From Diaminobutyricimonas aerilata (GTDB lineage: Bacteria; Actinomycetota; Actinomycetes; Actinomycetales; Microbacteriaceae): a DNA stretch of 64,000 bases. Below, one piece after another: positions 45,968 through 54,358 of this stretch (within the stretch, counting starts at the first letter, position 1; the number at the start of each line of letters is the position of its first letter). The translations under genes and the position numbers were made by a program. Where the stretch lies: the NCBI RefSeq assembly GCF_002797715.1, contig NZ_PGFF01000001.1, positions 806,001-870,000 on the forward strand. The letters run 5' to 3'. The notes below the pieces were generated by a model. The model made no database searches, was not told the DNA's origin, and saw only the letters and a program-made list of their open reading frames with translations.

Positions 45968-47632
45968 GTGATCGAATCCCCGAGCGGGCGCCTCGGCGCC
46001 GACATCCCGGACCGTCGCGGCAGAACCGGACTCGACCGGGTGGGCCGCGACCTCGACCGCAATCCCGACGTGCGCGTCGATGACGTCGAGGTCGTCTCCG
46101 ACGGTTGGCATGTGCTGCGCCGCACGACCCTGAGCTACCGGCGCCGCGACGGGGTGTGGGAACGTCAGCAGCGCGAGACCTACGACCGGGGCAACGGCGC
46201 GACGATCCTGCTGTACGACCTCGAGCGGCGCACGGTGCTGCTCACCCGGCAGTTCCGCTACCCGGCGTACGTGAACGACCATCCCGACGGCATGCTGCTC
46301 GAGACGGCGGCCGGCCTGCTCGACGGCGACGCGCCCGAGGAGGCGGTGCGCCGCGAACTGGCCGAGGAGCTCGGGGCCGTCGTGGGGGAGGTGCGCCACG
46401 TGTTCGACCTGTACATGAGTCCCGGGTCGGTCACGGAGCGGGTGCACTTCTTCGTGGCACCGTGGACCGCCGGCGATGTGACGGGACCAGGTGGCGGCGT
46501 CGTCGACGAGGGCGAGGACATCGAGGCGGTCGAACTGCCGTTCGACGAGGCGCTGCGGATGGTCGCCGACGGCCGCATCGTGGACGGCAAGACGGTCATC
46601 CTGCTGCAGTGGGCTGCGCTGAACCTGTTCCCCGCGCCTCCGTCTGTCACGGTGCGTGCGGCGCGGATGCCCGACGAGCTGTCGGAGCTGACCCGCGTGT
46701 GGCGTGAGGCGGTGGAGGCGACGCACGACTTCCTCTCGGCCGATGACGTCGCCTATTACGCCGAGCAGGTGCGCACGACCTATCTCCCCGCGCTCACCGT
46801 GGACGTCGTCGCGCGGGGCGACGAGGTGCTCGGCTTCGCCGGCGTCGACGGCGACCGGCTCGAGATGCTCTTCGTCGGCGACCGGGCGCGCGGCACCGGC
46901 GTCGGCACGATGCTGCTCGACCACGCGCGGCGGAACCGCGAGCGCCTGCTCGTGGACGTGAACGAGCAGAACCCGTCGGCGCACGCGTTCTACCTGCGCC
47001 GCGGATTCCGGCAGGTGGGTCGTTCCGAGACCGACGGTGACGGCCGACCCTTCCCGATCCTGCACCTGGAGTGGATGCGCGACGCCGGCGTCGTTCTGAC
47101 GACGGATCGGCTGCGGATCGCGCCGCTCGAGGTGGCGCAGGCGGCCGAGTTCGTGGCCTACCGCACGATCCCCGAGGTCGCGCGCTGGCAGAGCTGGGAC
47201 GTCGACTACTCGCTCGATGATGCACTCGCCTACCTCGGCCCGATGCCCCGCGCGAGCCTGCCCGCCTCCGGCGAGTGGCAGCAGCTCGGCATCACCGATG
47301 CCGACGGGGCGCTGCTGGGAGACGTGGCCGTGCACCGCCTTGCCGACCAGCCCGCGACATTCGAGGTCGGGGTGACGCTCGCGCCGTCAGCCCAGGGGAG
47401 AGGGGTCGCCGCCGAGGCGCTCGGAGCGGTGCTGAGGGAGCTCTTCGCCGTCGGTGGCGCCCATCGCGTGATCGCCTTCTCCGACGCCCGCAACGAGCCG
47501 GTCGCCCGGCTGCTCGGCCGACTCGGTTTCCGTCAGGAGGCACGGCAGGTGGACGGCGACTGGTTCAAGGGCGAGTGGACGACCCTCGACCAGTGGGCGC
47601 TGCTCGAGCGGGAGTGGCGCGGCCGCGTCTGA
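45968..47632 (+). CDS. NUDIX-GNAT-GNAT three-domain fusion protein
   Basis: A 554-residue single frame. Residues about 1-215 are a NudK/GDP-mannose hydrolase-like NUDIX domain: AGLLDGDAPEEAVRRELAEE LGAV carries the NUDIX box (REL.EELG), then FDLYMSPGSVTERVHFF as in NudK. Residues about 220-375 are a GNAT acetyltransferase (SVTVRAARMPDELSELTRVW, RARGTGVGTMLLDHARRNR, AHAFYLRRGFRQVGR). Residues 380-554 are a second, RimJ-type GNAT (LTTDRLRIAPLEV, PSAQGRGVAAEALGAVL, NEPVARLLGRLGFRQEAR). The start is GTG 45968. No stop or frameshift lies between the domains. Substrates unknown; the NudK part probably hydrolyses sugar nucleotides. Confidence 0.85.
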   Translation: MIESPSGRLGADIPDRRGRTGLDRVGRDLDRNPDVRVDDVEVVSDGWHVLRRTTLSYRRRDGVWERQQRETYDRGNGATILLYDLERRTVLLTRQFRYPAYVNDHPDGMLLETAAGLLDGDAPEEAVRRELAEELGAVVGEVRHVFDLYMSPGSVTERVHFFVAPWTAGDVTGPGGGVVDEGEDIEAVELPFDEALRMVADGRIVDGKTVILLQWAALNLFPAPPSVTVRAARMPDELSELTRVWREAVEATHDFLSADDVAYYAEQVRTTYLPALTVDVVARGDEVLGFAGVDGDRLEMLFVGDRARGTGVGTMLLDHARRNRERLLVDVNEQNPSAHAFYLRRGFRQVGRSETDGDGRPFPILHLEWMRDAGVVLTTDRLRIAPLEVAQAAEFVAYRTIPEVARWQSWDVDYSLDDALAYLGPMPRASLPASGEWQQLGITDADGALLGDVAVHRLADQPATFEVGVTLAPSAQGRGVAAEALGAVLRELFAVGGAHRVIAFSDARNEPVARLLGRLGFRQEARQVDGDWFKGEWTTLDQWALLEREWRGRV

Positions 47633-47698
47633 GCGCGCGGTGCCGCATCCGCGAGCCCGGTTGACCGGGGGAGCAGCGGACCCTACGATCGACGCTGG

Positions 47699-47717
47699 GA
47701 ACGATGTCACATCGTTC
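47699..47717. promoter_or_regulatory. Candidate operator, perfect 19-bp palindrome upstream of ROK gene
   Basis: GAACGATGTCACATCGTTC: 8-bp arms (GAACGATG/CATCGTTC) are perfectly complementary around TCA. It lies 35 bp upstream of the ROK start, in the promoter zone of the 47752-53918 operon. It differs from the LacI-type site at 40162, so another regulator is implied, possibly the ROK protein itself or one outside the window. Confidence 0.65.
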
Positions 47718-47751
47718 GGATCAACGCCGGCATCGGAGTACGGAGGAATGC

Positions 47752-48723
47752 ATGGCGGACTCACCGCGCCCGGTTCTGGCGCTCGACATCGGGGGCACCA
47801 AGCTCGCGGTGGCGGTCGTCTCGGCCGACGGCCGAACCCACGGACTCACGGTCGAGCCCACCCGCAAAGAGGAGGGTCCGGATGCGGTGCTGCGTCGGCT
47901 CTTCGACATGGGCCACCGGGCGATGGTGACCGCGGGACTGGGTGCGATCTCGGCCGTGGGCATCTCGTGCGGCGGTCCGCTCGACGCGCGTGCCGGCGTG
48001 CTCATCAGCCCGCTGCACCTCCCGGGATGGGTCAACGTGCCGATCGTCGAGCTCGCGCAGCGGGAGTTCGGCGTGCCGGCGGTGCTCGAGAACGACGCGA
48101 CCGCGGCGGTGCTCGGTGAGCACCGATACGGCGCGGCGCGCGGCGCCGACATCGCGCTCTACCTCACCGTCTCGACCGGGGTCGGCGGAGGCGCCATCGT
48201 GAACGGGCGACTGCACCGCGGAGCGGCCGGCAACGGCGGTGAGTTCGGGCACATCGTCGTCCGTCACGGCGGACGGCCCTGCCTGTGCGGGCGCAACGGA
48301 TGCCTCGAGACCTACGCCTCCGGCACCTCGATCGCTGCGCGGGCCACCGAAGCCGTCGCCGCGGCGACGCAGCCCTCGATGCTCGCCGCGCTGCCGGTCA
48401 TCCGCGGCGAAGACGTGTCGTCCACCGCGCTCGCCGGCGACCCGGTCGCGACCGAGGTATGGGACGAGACCGTCGCGACCCTCGTCGACGCGATCACCGA
48501 CCTCGTCAACGTGTTCGAGCCCAACGTCGTCGTGCTCGGGGGCGGGGTCACCCGCTCGGGTGCGCAGTTGCTCGACCCGGTGCGCGCCGGCGTGCTGCGC
48601 GACGCCATGGCGCCGGCCGGCGCCGCCGCCCGCGTGGAGCTCGCGGGACTCGGCGACGAGGTGTGCGTCGTGGGCGCCGCCGCGCTCGCCTTCGATCGAG
48701 TGCAGGAGGACGCCCGTGTCTGA
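47752..48723 (+). CDS. ROK family sugar kinase
   Basis: A 323-residue ROK protein with no N-terminal HTH. The ATP motif is LALDIGGTKLAVAVVS, the catalytic Asp is in VLENDATAAVLGE, and the zinc motif is HIVVRHGGRPCLCGRNGCLETYAS (CxCGxxGCxE). The ATP-binding C-terminal turn NVVVLGGGVTRSG ends it. ROK kinases phosphorylate glucose, ManNAc, GlcNAc or allose; here GlcNAc or mannose is likely given GH84 and GH38 neighbours (inference). A strong GGAGG precedes ATG 47752. First gene of the operon, which overlaps the SIS gene by 8 bp. Confidence 0.9.
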   Translation: MADSPRPVLALDIGGTKLAVAVVSADGRTHGLTVEPTRKEEGPDAVLRRLFDMGHRAMVTAGLGAISAVGISCGGPLDARAGVLISPLHLPGWVNVPIVELAQREFGVPAVLENDATAAVLGEHRYGAARGADIALYLTVSTGVGGGAIVNGRLHRGAAGNGGEFGHIVVRHGGRPCLCGRNGCLETYASGTSIAARATEAVAAATQPSMLAALPVIRGEDVSSTALAGDPVATEVWDETVATLVDAITDLVNVFEPNVVVLGGGVTRSGAQLLDPVRAGVLRDAMAPAGAAARVELAGLGDEVCVVGAAALAFDRVQEDARV

Positions 48724-49330
48724 GTGGATGCGCGACCAGCTGGCCGACCACGTCAGCACCGCCGAGGCGATGCGGGAACTGCTGCCGCGGGTGCGGGCGG
48801 TGGGGGAGGCCCTCATCGCCGCGTACGAGGGCGACCATTTCCTCTACACGTTCGGCAACGGCGGCAGCGCGGCCGATGCGCAGCACTTCACCGGGGAGAT
48901 CATCGGGCACTACAAGCGCGACCGTCGACCGCTCGGTGCCGTGACGCTGAGCACCGACTCCACCACGATGACGTGCATCGCGAACGACTACTCCTACGAC
49001 GACGTCTTCAGTCGTCAGGTGACCGCGCTCGCCCGGCGCGGCGACATCGTCGCCGCATTCACCACGAGCGGCAGGTCGGCGAACATCGTCACCGCCCTCG
49101 AGGCGGCGAAGCGCAACGGTGCCACGACCGTGTTGTTCGGCGGCTCCGGCGGCGGCCCGGCACTCGAGTTCGCCGACCACGCCCTCGTCGTCCCCTCGTC
49201 GACGACCCCGCGCATCCAGGAGATGCACACCTTCATGCTCCACGTGATCAGCGAGATGGTCGACGCGTGGGCCGACGGCGACACCGAGTACCACCCGACC
49301 ACCCCAGCAGGTGAGGAGAGCCCCGCGTGA
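48716..49330 (+). CDS. SIS domain protein, GmhA/phosphoheptose isomerase-like
   Basis: A 204-residue sugar isomerase (SIS) domain protein. The phosphosugar-binding loops are FGNGGSAADAQHFTGEIIG, VTLSTDSTTMTCIANDYSYDDVFSRQV, AAFTTSGRSANIVTAL and FMLHVISEMVD. The pattern is closest to GmhA. With a ROK kinase upstream it may isomerise or bind the sugar phosphate made by that kinase; a lipopolysaccharide heptose role is not expected in a Gram-positive lineage, although heptose use occurs in some actinobacteria. GTG 48716 overlaps ROK by 8 bp and GTGA links it to GH38. Confidence 0.85.
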   Translation: MSEWMRDQLADHVSTAEAMRELLPRVRAVGEALIAAYEGDHFLYTFGNGGSAADAQHFTGEIIGHYKRDRRPLGAVTLSTDSTTMTCIANDYSYDDVFSRQVTALARRGDIVAAFTTSGRSANIVTALEAAKRNGATTVLFGGSGGGPALEFADHALVVPSSTTPRIQEMHTFMLHVISEMVDAWADGDTEYHPTTPAGEESPA

Positions 49331-52020
49331 CCAGCGCCCCGATGGCCAACGCGCCGTCCGGACCCCAGCCCCGCGACCTCCCGGCGGCACCGCGCCCGGC
49401 GGCGACGCCCGACCGCACGCTGCACATGATCGGCAACGCGCACCTCGACCTGGTGTGGCTCTGGCCGTGGCAGGAGGCCTACCAGGAGGCACGCGCCACG
49501 TTCTGGTCGGCCATCCACCGCATGGAGGAGTACCCCGACTTCGTCTTCACGTGCGACCAGATGATCCTGCTCAGCTGGGTCGAGGAGACCGACCCGGAGC
49601 TGTTCGAGCAGATCCGCCGCCGGGTCGAGGAGGGCCGCTGGGTGAACGCCGGCGGCTGGTGGGTCGAGCCCGACAACAACATGCCGATGGGCGAGTCGTT
49701 CGCCCGGCAGGGGCTCTACGGTCAGCGCTACCTGCAGAGCCGGTTCGGGCGGATGGCCACCGTCGGCATGAACGTCGACCCCTTCGGCCACAACGCGATG
49801 CTGCCGCAGATCCTCCGCCAGCAGGGCATGGACTCGTACATGTTCCTGCGCCCCGGCCCGACGGAGAGCGACTTCGGCGACACCCTCTTCTGGTGGCAGG
49901 CGCCCGACGGCTCGCGCGTACTCGCGTACCGCATCCCGTTCGAGTACTGCAGCCCGCCCGGCGACGTGGTCGGGCAGACCGACAAGTCGCTCGCGCAACT
50001 CGACCGCAGCCACGGCGAGGCGATGGTGTTCTACGGTGTGGGCAACCACGGCGGCGGGCCGACCAAGGCGAACATCGAGTCGATCCACCGCTACGACCGG
50101 ATGGGTTCCTTCGGAAGGATGAAGATGTCGTCGCCGCGCGAGTACTTCGACGAGATGCTCGGCCGCGGGCCGCGCTTCCTCGACGGTCTGAACGTGCGGG
50201 CCGACGACCTTCAGCACCACGCGCCCGGCTGCTACTCGGCCCACTCCGGCATCAAGGCGTGGCAGCGCCGCGCGCAGTTCGCGGTGCTCAACGCCGAGCG
50301 CTGGGCGGCCGTGTCGACCGTGCGCGAGGGCATCGAGTACCCGCGCGACGACCTCGAGCGGGCGTGGAAGCAGGTGCTGCTCAACCAGTTCCACGACACC
50401 ATGCCTGGCTCCGCGATCGAGCCGTCGTACGACGACGCCCGCGACCAGCTCGGCGAGGCCACCGCGATCGCGAAGCGCATCATCGCGCGAGCGCACAACC
50501 TCATCGCGAAGCGCATCGACATCCCGATGGATGTCGCGACGCAACCGGTGATCGTCTTCAACCCGCACCCGTGGCCGGTCACGGCGGATGTCGACCTGCA
50601 GTACGGCGCGCAGCCGGCGGGCGTGCACATGGTCGACGCCGACGGTGCCCCCGTGGTGACGCAGCGGAGTCAGTCCACCGCGACCACGGACGACCGCAAC
50701 CGCGGTGCGATCGTGTTCCGCGCGGAGGTGCCGGCATTCGGCTACCGCCTCTACCGCCTACGCCCCGGCGCTCCCGAGCAGCCGCCCGCATCCGGAGCCC
50801 TCACCGTGACGGACTCGTTGCTCGAGAACGAGCACGTGCGCATCGAGATCGATCCGGTTACCGGATGGATCTCGTCGTTCGTCAACAAGGCGACCGGCGT
50901 CGACGTGATGGCCGGGGTCGACGGGGCACAGCACACGCAGGTGTGCGACGACCCGACCGACACGTGGGGTCACCGCGTCATCTCGTACGCGTGGCCCGGC
51001 GCGACGATGGAACTGAAGCGCATCGTCGTGCGTGAGACCGGGCCGCTGCGATCGCGCGTGCGCGTCGAACGGGAGTGGGGCCGGTCGACCCTCACGGAGG
51101 AGTTCGTGCTGTCGCACGATTCCGGGGTGCTGCGTGTCAACGTGACCCTCGACTGGCGCGAGCAGGCGCACCTGCTCAAGCTGCGCTTCCCGACCTCGCT
51201 CACCGACCCGCGCGCCACCTATGAGATCCCGTACGGCACGATCGAGCGCCCGGTCGACGGGGCGGAGGAGCCCGCGCAGTCCTGGGTCGACGTCACCGGC
51301 ACGGTCGACGGCGCTCCGGCGGGGCTCACCGTCATCGCGACGAACAAGCACGGCTACGACGTGTCGCCCGGCGACGAGCCGAGCATCGGCATCACCGCGG
51401 TGCGCAGCCCGGTGTACTCCTGGCACGATCCGCGCCTGCTCGACCCTGAGGGGTTCTACTCCTTCCAGGACCAGGGCATCCAGCGCTTCAGCTACGAGCT
51501 CGTGGCGCACGACGGCGACTGGCGCGCCGCCCAGCCCGCCCGGCGCGCCGCGGTGCTCGGTGCCCCGGTGCGCGCCCAGCTCGAGTCGTTCCACGACGGG
51601 GAGCTGCCCGCACAACTCTCGTTCGCGGCCGACGGCGGCGGGCAGGTCATGGTCACGGCGATCAAGGGCAGCGAGGACCCGGCGGCCGACGGTTCCGCCG
51701 ACCTCATCGTGCGCGCCGTCGAGACGACGGGCGCTGCGGCGTCCGCCCGCATCGAACTGCCGCTCGTGGGTCGCACGCTCGAGGCGGACTTCGGGCCGAG
51801 CCAGATCCGCACCTTCCGGGTGCCCGTCGACCCGGACGCGCCGGTCGTCGAGGTGGATCTGCTCGAGTTCCCCCTCGGCGGCGACGGCGACGGCGACGTG
51901 TCGGATGTCCGCACGGCGGGCGTGCCCGCTGCCGAGGGTGCGTCCGCCCCCGCGATCCCGGCAGACGGCGTCGAACCGGAGCCGCCGGTGGTGCCGTCGA
52001 CCGACCTCGACGCGGAGTGA
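49327..52020 (+). CDS. GH38 family alpha-mannosidase
   Basis: An 897-residue retaining alpha-mannosidase. The metal and nucleophile motifs are HMIGNAHLDLVWLWPWQEAY (His39, Asp41), NVDPFGHNAMLPQILRQQG with nucleophile Asp151, and the VGNHGGGPTKANI region. The helical block is AWKQVLLNQFHDTMPGSAIEPSYDDA. The long C-terminal beta-sandwich (residues about 500-870) is typical of the family. No signal peptide is visible, so it is probably cytosolic, processing short mannosides. It starts at GTG 49327, overlapping the SIS stop (GTGA), and ends in GTGA overlap with the next gene. N-glycan or yeast-mannan remnants are plausible substrates. Confidence 0.93.
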   Translation: MTSAPMANAPSGPQPRDLPAAPRPAATPDRTLHMIGNAHLDLVWLWPWQEAYQEARATFWSAIHRMEEYPDFVFTCDQMILLSWVEETDPELFEQIRRRVEEGRWVNAGGWWVEPDNNMPMGESFARQGLYGQRYLQSRFGRMATVGMNVDPFGHNAMLPQILRQQGMDSYMFLRPGPTESDFGDTLFWWQAPDGSRVLAYRIPFEYCSPPGDVVGQTDKSLAQLDRSHGEAMVFYGVGNHGGGPTKANIESIHRYDRMGSFGRMKMSSPREYFDEMLGRGPRFLDGLNVRADDLQHHAPGCYSAHSGIKAWQRRAQFAVLNAERWAAVSTVREGIEYPRDDLERAWKQVLLNQFHDTMPGSAIEPSYDDARDQLGEATAIAKRIIARAHNLIAKRIDIPMDVATQPVIVFNPHPWPVTADVDLQYGAQPAGVHMVDADGAPVVTQRSQSTATTDDRNRGAIVFRAEVPAFGYRLYRLRPGAPEQPPASGALTVTDSLLENEHVRIEIDPVTGWISSFVNKATGVDVMAGVDGAQHTQVCDDPTDTWGHRVISYAWPGATMELKRIVVRETGPLRSRVRVEREWGRSTLTEEFVLSHDSGVLRVNVTLDWREQAHLLKLRFPTSLTDPRATYEIPYGTIERPVDGAEEPAQSWVDVTGTVDGAPAGLTVIATNKHGYDVSPGDEPSIGITAVRSPVYSWHDPRLLDPEGFYSFQDQGIQRFSYELVAHDGDWRAAQPARRAAVLGAPVRAQLESFHDGELPAQLSFAADGGGQVMVTAIKGSEDPAADGSADLIVRAVETTGAAASARIELPLVGRTLEADFGPSQIRTFRVPVDPDAPVVEVDLLEFPLGGDGDGDVSDVRTAGVPAAEGASAPAIPADGVEPEPPVVPSTDLDAE

Positions 52021-53918
52021 CGACGGTGGAGCATCCGGCCCTCGACGTCCGGATGCTCGCCGAGGTCGCCCCCGGCGAGCCCGCCGCCGCGCATCCGGAG
52101 TCCGAGCGGTTCCGCACCGCCGAGCGCTGGGTCGACGAGGGCGACGGCGCCTGGCGGGTGGAACTCGGCGTCACCTGGCGCGGTGAGGCCCCGACGCGGG
52201 CCGCGGTGCGCGCCGCGCTCGCGCTCGGCGGCGCGAACGACCCGTGGTGGCTCATCCCGGGCGCGTTCTACGGCGAGAACCGCCCCGCCGCCAACGACCG
52301 GGTGTTCCCGCGCTTCGAGGTCGGTGCGTCCGCGCCCGACCGTCACGCGGCGCAGGTGAGCGACGAGTGGCATTTCCGCGCCGACCGCGCTGCGACGCCG
52401 GCGGTGTTCGTCTGGCCCGCCGTCGGCGCTCCCGGCCTCGCGATCGCGAGCACCGAGCACTCCGCGCTCGGACTCACCGGACTGGGTTTCGCGCACCGCG
52501 ACGGCGTGGCGCACATCGCGCTCACCTTCCCGTTCCGGGAGTTCCCGGTGACCTACTACGGCAGCGGGGAGGCCCGCCCGGCGGAGCACTCGGTGCGCGA
52601 GTGGGCGCCCGGAGACACGGTGCGCCTCGAGTTCACGGTGCACGAGCTGCCCGCCGACCGGCACTCCTACGCGCCCGTGCTGCGGAACCTCCATGCGCGA
52701 GCGGCCGCATCCGCACCGCTGCGTCCGTGGGTCGATGTGCCCACTGCTGCGGCGCTCGCCGCGGAGGGGCTCACCCGCTGGCACTTCGACCCGGAGCCGG
52801 GCGTGCTGCTCGAGACGGTCGGCTTCGATCGCGAGGTGAGCGGTCGGGACGGCAGGAGCGTCGACAGGCAGGCGATGCACGTCGGCTGGGTGAGCGGCAT
52901 CCCGTGGGCGTACGCGCTGCTGCACCACGGCCTGCGCACCGGACGGACGGGCGAGGTGGATGCCGCCCGCCGCGTGATCGACTTCATCACGGGGGAGCTG
53001 TCGCCGTCCGGCACGTTCTGGGGAACCTGGTACCGCGAGCACGGCTGGACGCAGAGCTGGACGAACCTCAAGCGCGGCCTGCACTCCCGCACGCTCGGTG
53101 AGGCGACGCACTTCCTCGTGCGGGCGCTCGAGCTGATCGACGACGACACGTGGCGGGCCGCCGCGCGGTCCAACCTCGACGTGGTCGTCGGGCGTCAACG
53201 CCCGGACGGCAATCTGGGCCACATCCACCACGCCGAGACCGGTGAGGTGCTGTCATGGACGGGTTCGGCGGCGCTCGCGTGGGTGCCCGCGCTCCTCGAA
53301 GCCGCCGGATGGGACGACCGCTACCTGCCGGCAGCGGTGCGCGCGGGGGAGTACTACGCGCGTTTCGTCGAGATGGAGTACCTGCACGGGGCCCCGGAGG
53401 ACGTCGACCTCGCGCCGACGTCGGAGGACGGCTACGTCGCGATCATGGCGTACATGGCGCTGCACCGGGCGACGGGGGAGCGGCGCTGGCTCGACCTCGC
53501 CGCGCGCGCCGCCGATTGGACCTTCACGTTCCGCTACAGCTACGACGTGCGCTTCGACCCGACGACGATCCTCGGCGTCTACGACTTCGGGACGCGGGGC
53601 GCGGATCAGGCGTCGAGCTCGAACCAGCACCTGCATGCCTACGGCCTCGTCTGCACGCGGGAGCTGCTCGACCTCGCGGAGGCGACCGGCGACATCCATT
53701 ACCGCGACCGCGCGGAGGAGGCCCTCGCGTGCTTCCGCCAGTTCGTGGCCCGGCACGACGGGGACTTCAACGCCTACCGCGGCATGGTGAGCGAGCGGTT
53801 CTACCAGACCTCGTGCTTCCAGCCGAAGGGCATGCTGCTTACCCTCTCGCACGCGTGGAGCGCCGGCGTGCTGCTGCTCGGCTGCGAGCAGTGGCTCTCC
53901 GCCGATCCGTCTGCCTGA
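52017..53918 (+). CDS. Putative (alpha/alpha)6-barrel glycoside hydrolase
   Basis: A 633-residue protein. An N-terminal beta-rich region (residues 1-215, GGANDPWWLIPGAFYGENRP) is followed by helices with the repeated helical hairpins of an (alpha/alpha)6 or 7 barrel. Typical segments are WAYALLHHGLRTGRTGEVDAARRVIDF, ALAWVPALLEAAGWDDRY, DGYVAIMAYMALHRATGERRWLDLAARAADW and HLHAYGLVCTRELLDLAEATG. I know no named family for it with confidence. Its GTGA overlap with GH38 and place in the operon argue for a role on the same glycan. It lacks a signal peptide, and the catalytic acids cannot be picked out from the sequence alone. Confidence 0.7.
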   Translation: MTTVEHPALDVRMLAEVAPGEPAAAHPESERFRTAERWVDEGDGAWRVELGVTWRGEAPTRAAVRAALALGGANDPWWLIPGAFYGENRPAANDRVFPRFEVGASAPDRHAAQVSDEWHFRADRAATPAVFVWPAVGAPGLAIASTEHSALGLTGLGFAHRDGVAHIALTFPFREFPVTYYGSGEARPAEHSVREWAPGDTVRLEFTVHELPADRHSYAPVLRNLHARAAASAPLRPWVDVPTAAALAAEGLTRWHFDPEPGVLLETVGFDREVSGRDGRSVDRQAMHVGWVSGIPWAYALLHHGLRTGRTGEVDAARRVIDFITGELSPSGTFWGTWYREHGWTQSWTNLKRGLHSRTLGEATHFLVRALELIDDDTWRAAARSNLDVVVGRQRPDGNLGHIHHAETGEVLSWTGSAALAWVPALLEAAGWDDRYLPAAVRAGEYYARFVEMEYLHGAPEDVDLAPTSEDGYVAIMAYMALHRATGERRWLDLAARAADWTFTFRYSYDVRFDPTTILGVYDFGTRGADQASSSNQHLHAYGLVCTRELLDLAEATGDIHYRDRAEEALACFRQFVARHDGDFNAYRGMVSERFYQTSCFQPKGMLLTLSHAWSAGVLLLGCEQWLSADPSA

Positions 53919-53933
53919 GCGGGAACGACCCGG

Positions 53934-54152
53934 TCAGGAGCCCTGCGTCGGGCGGATGGCCGGCATCCCGAGCACCGGGGTGGGCGGCGAATGCGGGTCC
54001 TCGGCGTTGAAGAGACCGGGTCCGAAGCGCGGGGGAACGACGGGCTCAGGGGTCGGTTCGCGGCGCAGACGGCTTCCGGCGAGCACGCCGACGGCCGCTC
54101 CGGCGAGCGTGAGTCCGCCGCCGACGAGTAGTGAGCGCAAGGTGACCTCCAT
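53934..54152 (-). CDS. Small single-TM hypothetical protein
   Basis: A 72-residue protein: one TM helix (LLVGGGLTLAGAAVGVLAG, residues about 8-26), then a Pro-rich tail (REPTPEPVVPPRFGPGLFNAEDPHS). No family recognised. Support is limited to a fair reading frame and clear hydrophobic segment, plus its start with a usable GGTGACC context. It converges with the 52017-53918 gene, 15 bp apart. About 206 bp of DNA separates it from the TetR gene and contains nothing recognisable apart from the two operators near the end. Confidence 0.5.
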   Translation of the reverse strand: MEVTLRSLLVGGGLTLAGAAVGVLAGSRLRREPTPEPVVPPRFGPGLFNAEDPHSPPTPVLGMPAIRPTQGS

Positions 54153-54320
54153 CGGTCGCCACGCTAAAGAACGAGAAGCGGTTCTCGAAGCACTTCTCTC
54201 GAACGCTCAGCTACTCCCAGACTTCTTCCGAGGCGGAGCGCCACTTCTGCGGTCCGATGCTCAGCGGATGCGGAGGGTGACGGTCGATGCGCCCGCGGAA
54301 TCTGAGAAGGATCTGCAATT

Positions 54321-54354
54321 CTGACCGATCGGTCAGAGCCTGACCGATCGGTCA
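54321..54354. promoter_or_regulatory. Twin TetR operators
   Basis: TGACCGATCGGTCA occurs perfectly twice, at 54322-54335 and 54341-54354 (centres 19 bp apart); the first extends to 16 bp with CTG/CAG. The TetR ATG is at 54359, 5 bp past the second, so the mRNA is probably leaderless or nearly so. The TetR protein most likely represses its own operon with the MMPL and YhgE genes. Confidence 0.85.
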
Positions 54355-54358
54355 AGTA

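Noticed and set aside
47752-48723. ROK protein as a transcriptional repressor
   Set aside because: It lacks the N-terminal winged helix of ROK repressors and starts directly at the ATP motif, so it is a kinase-type ROK protein.
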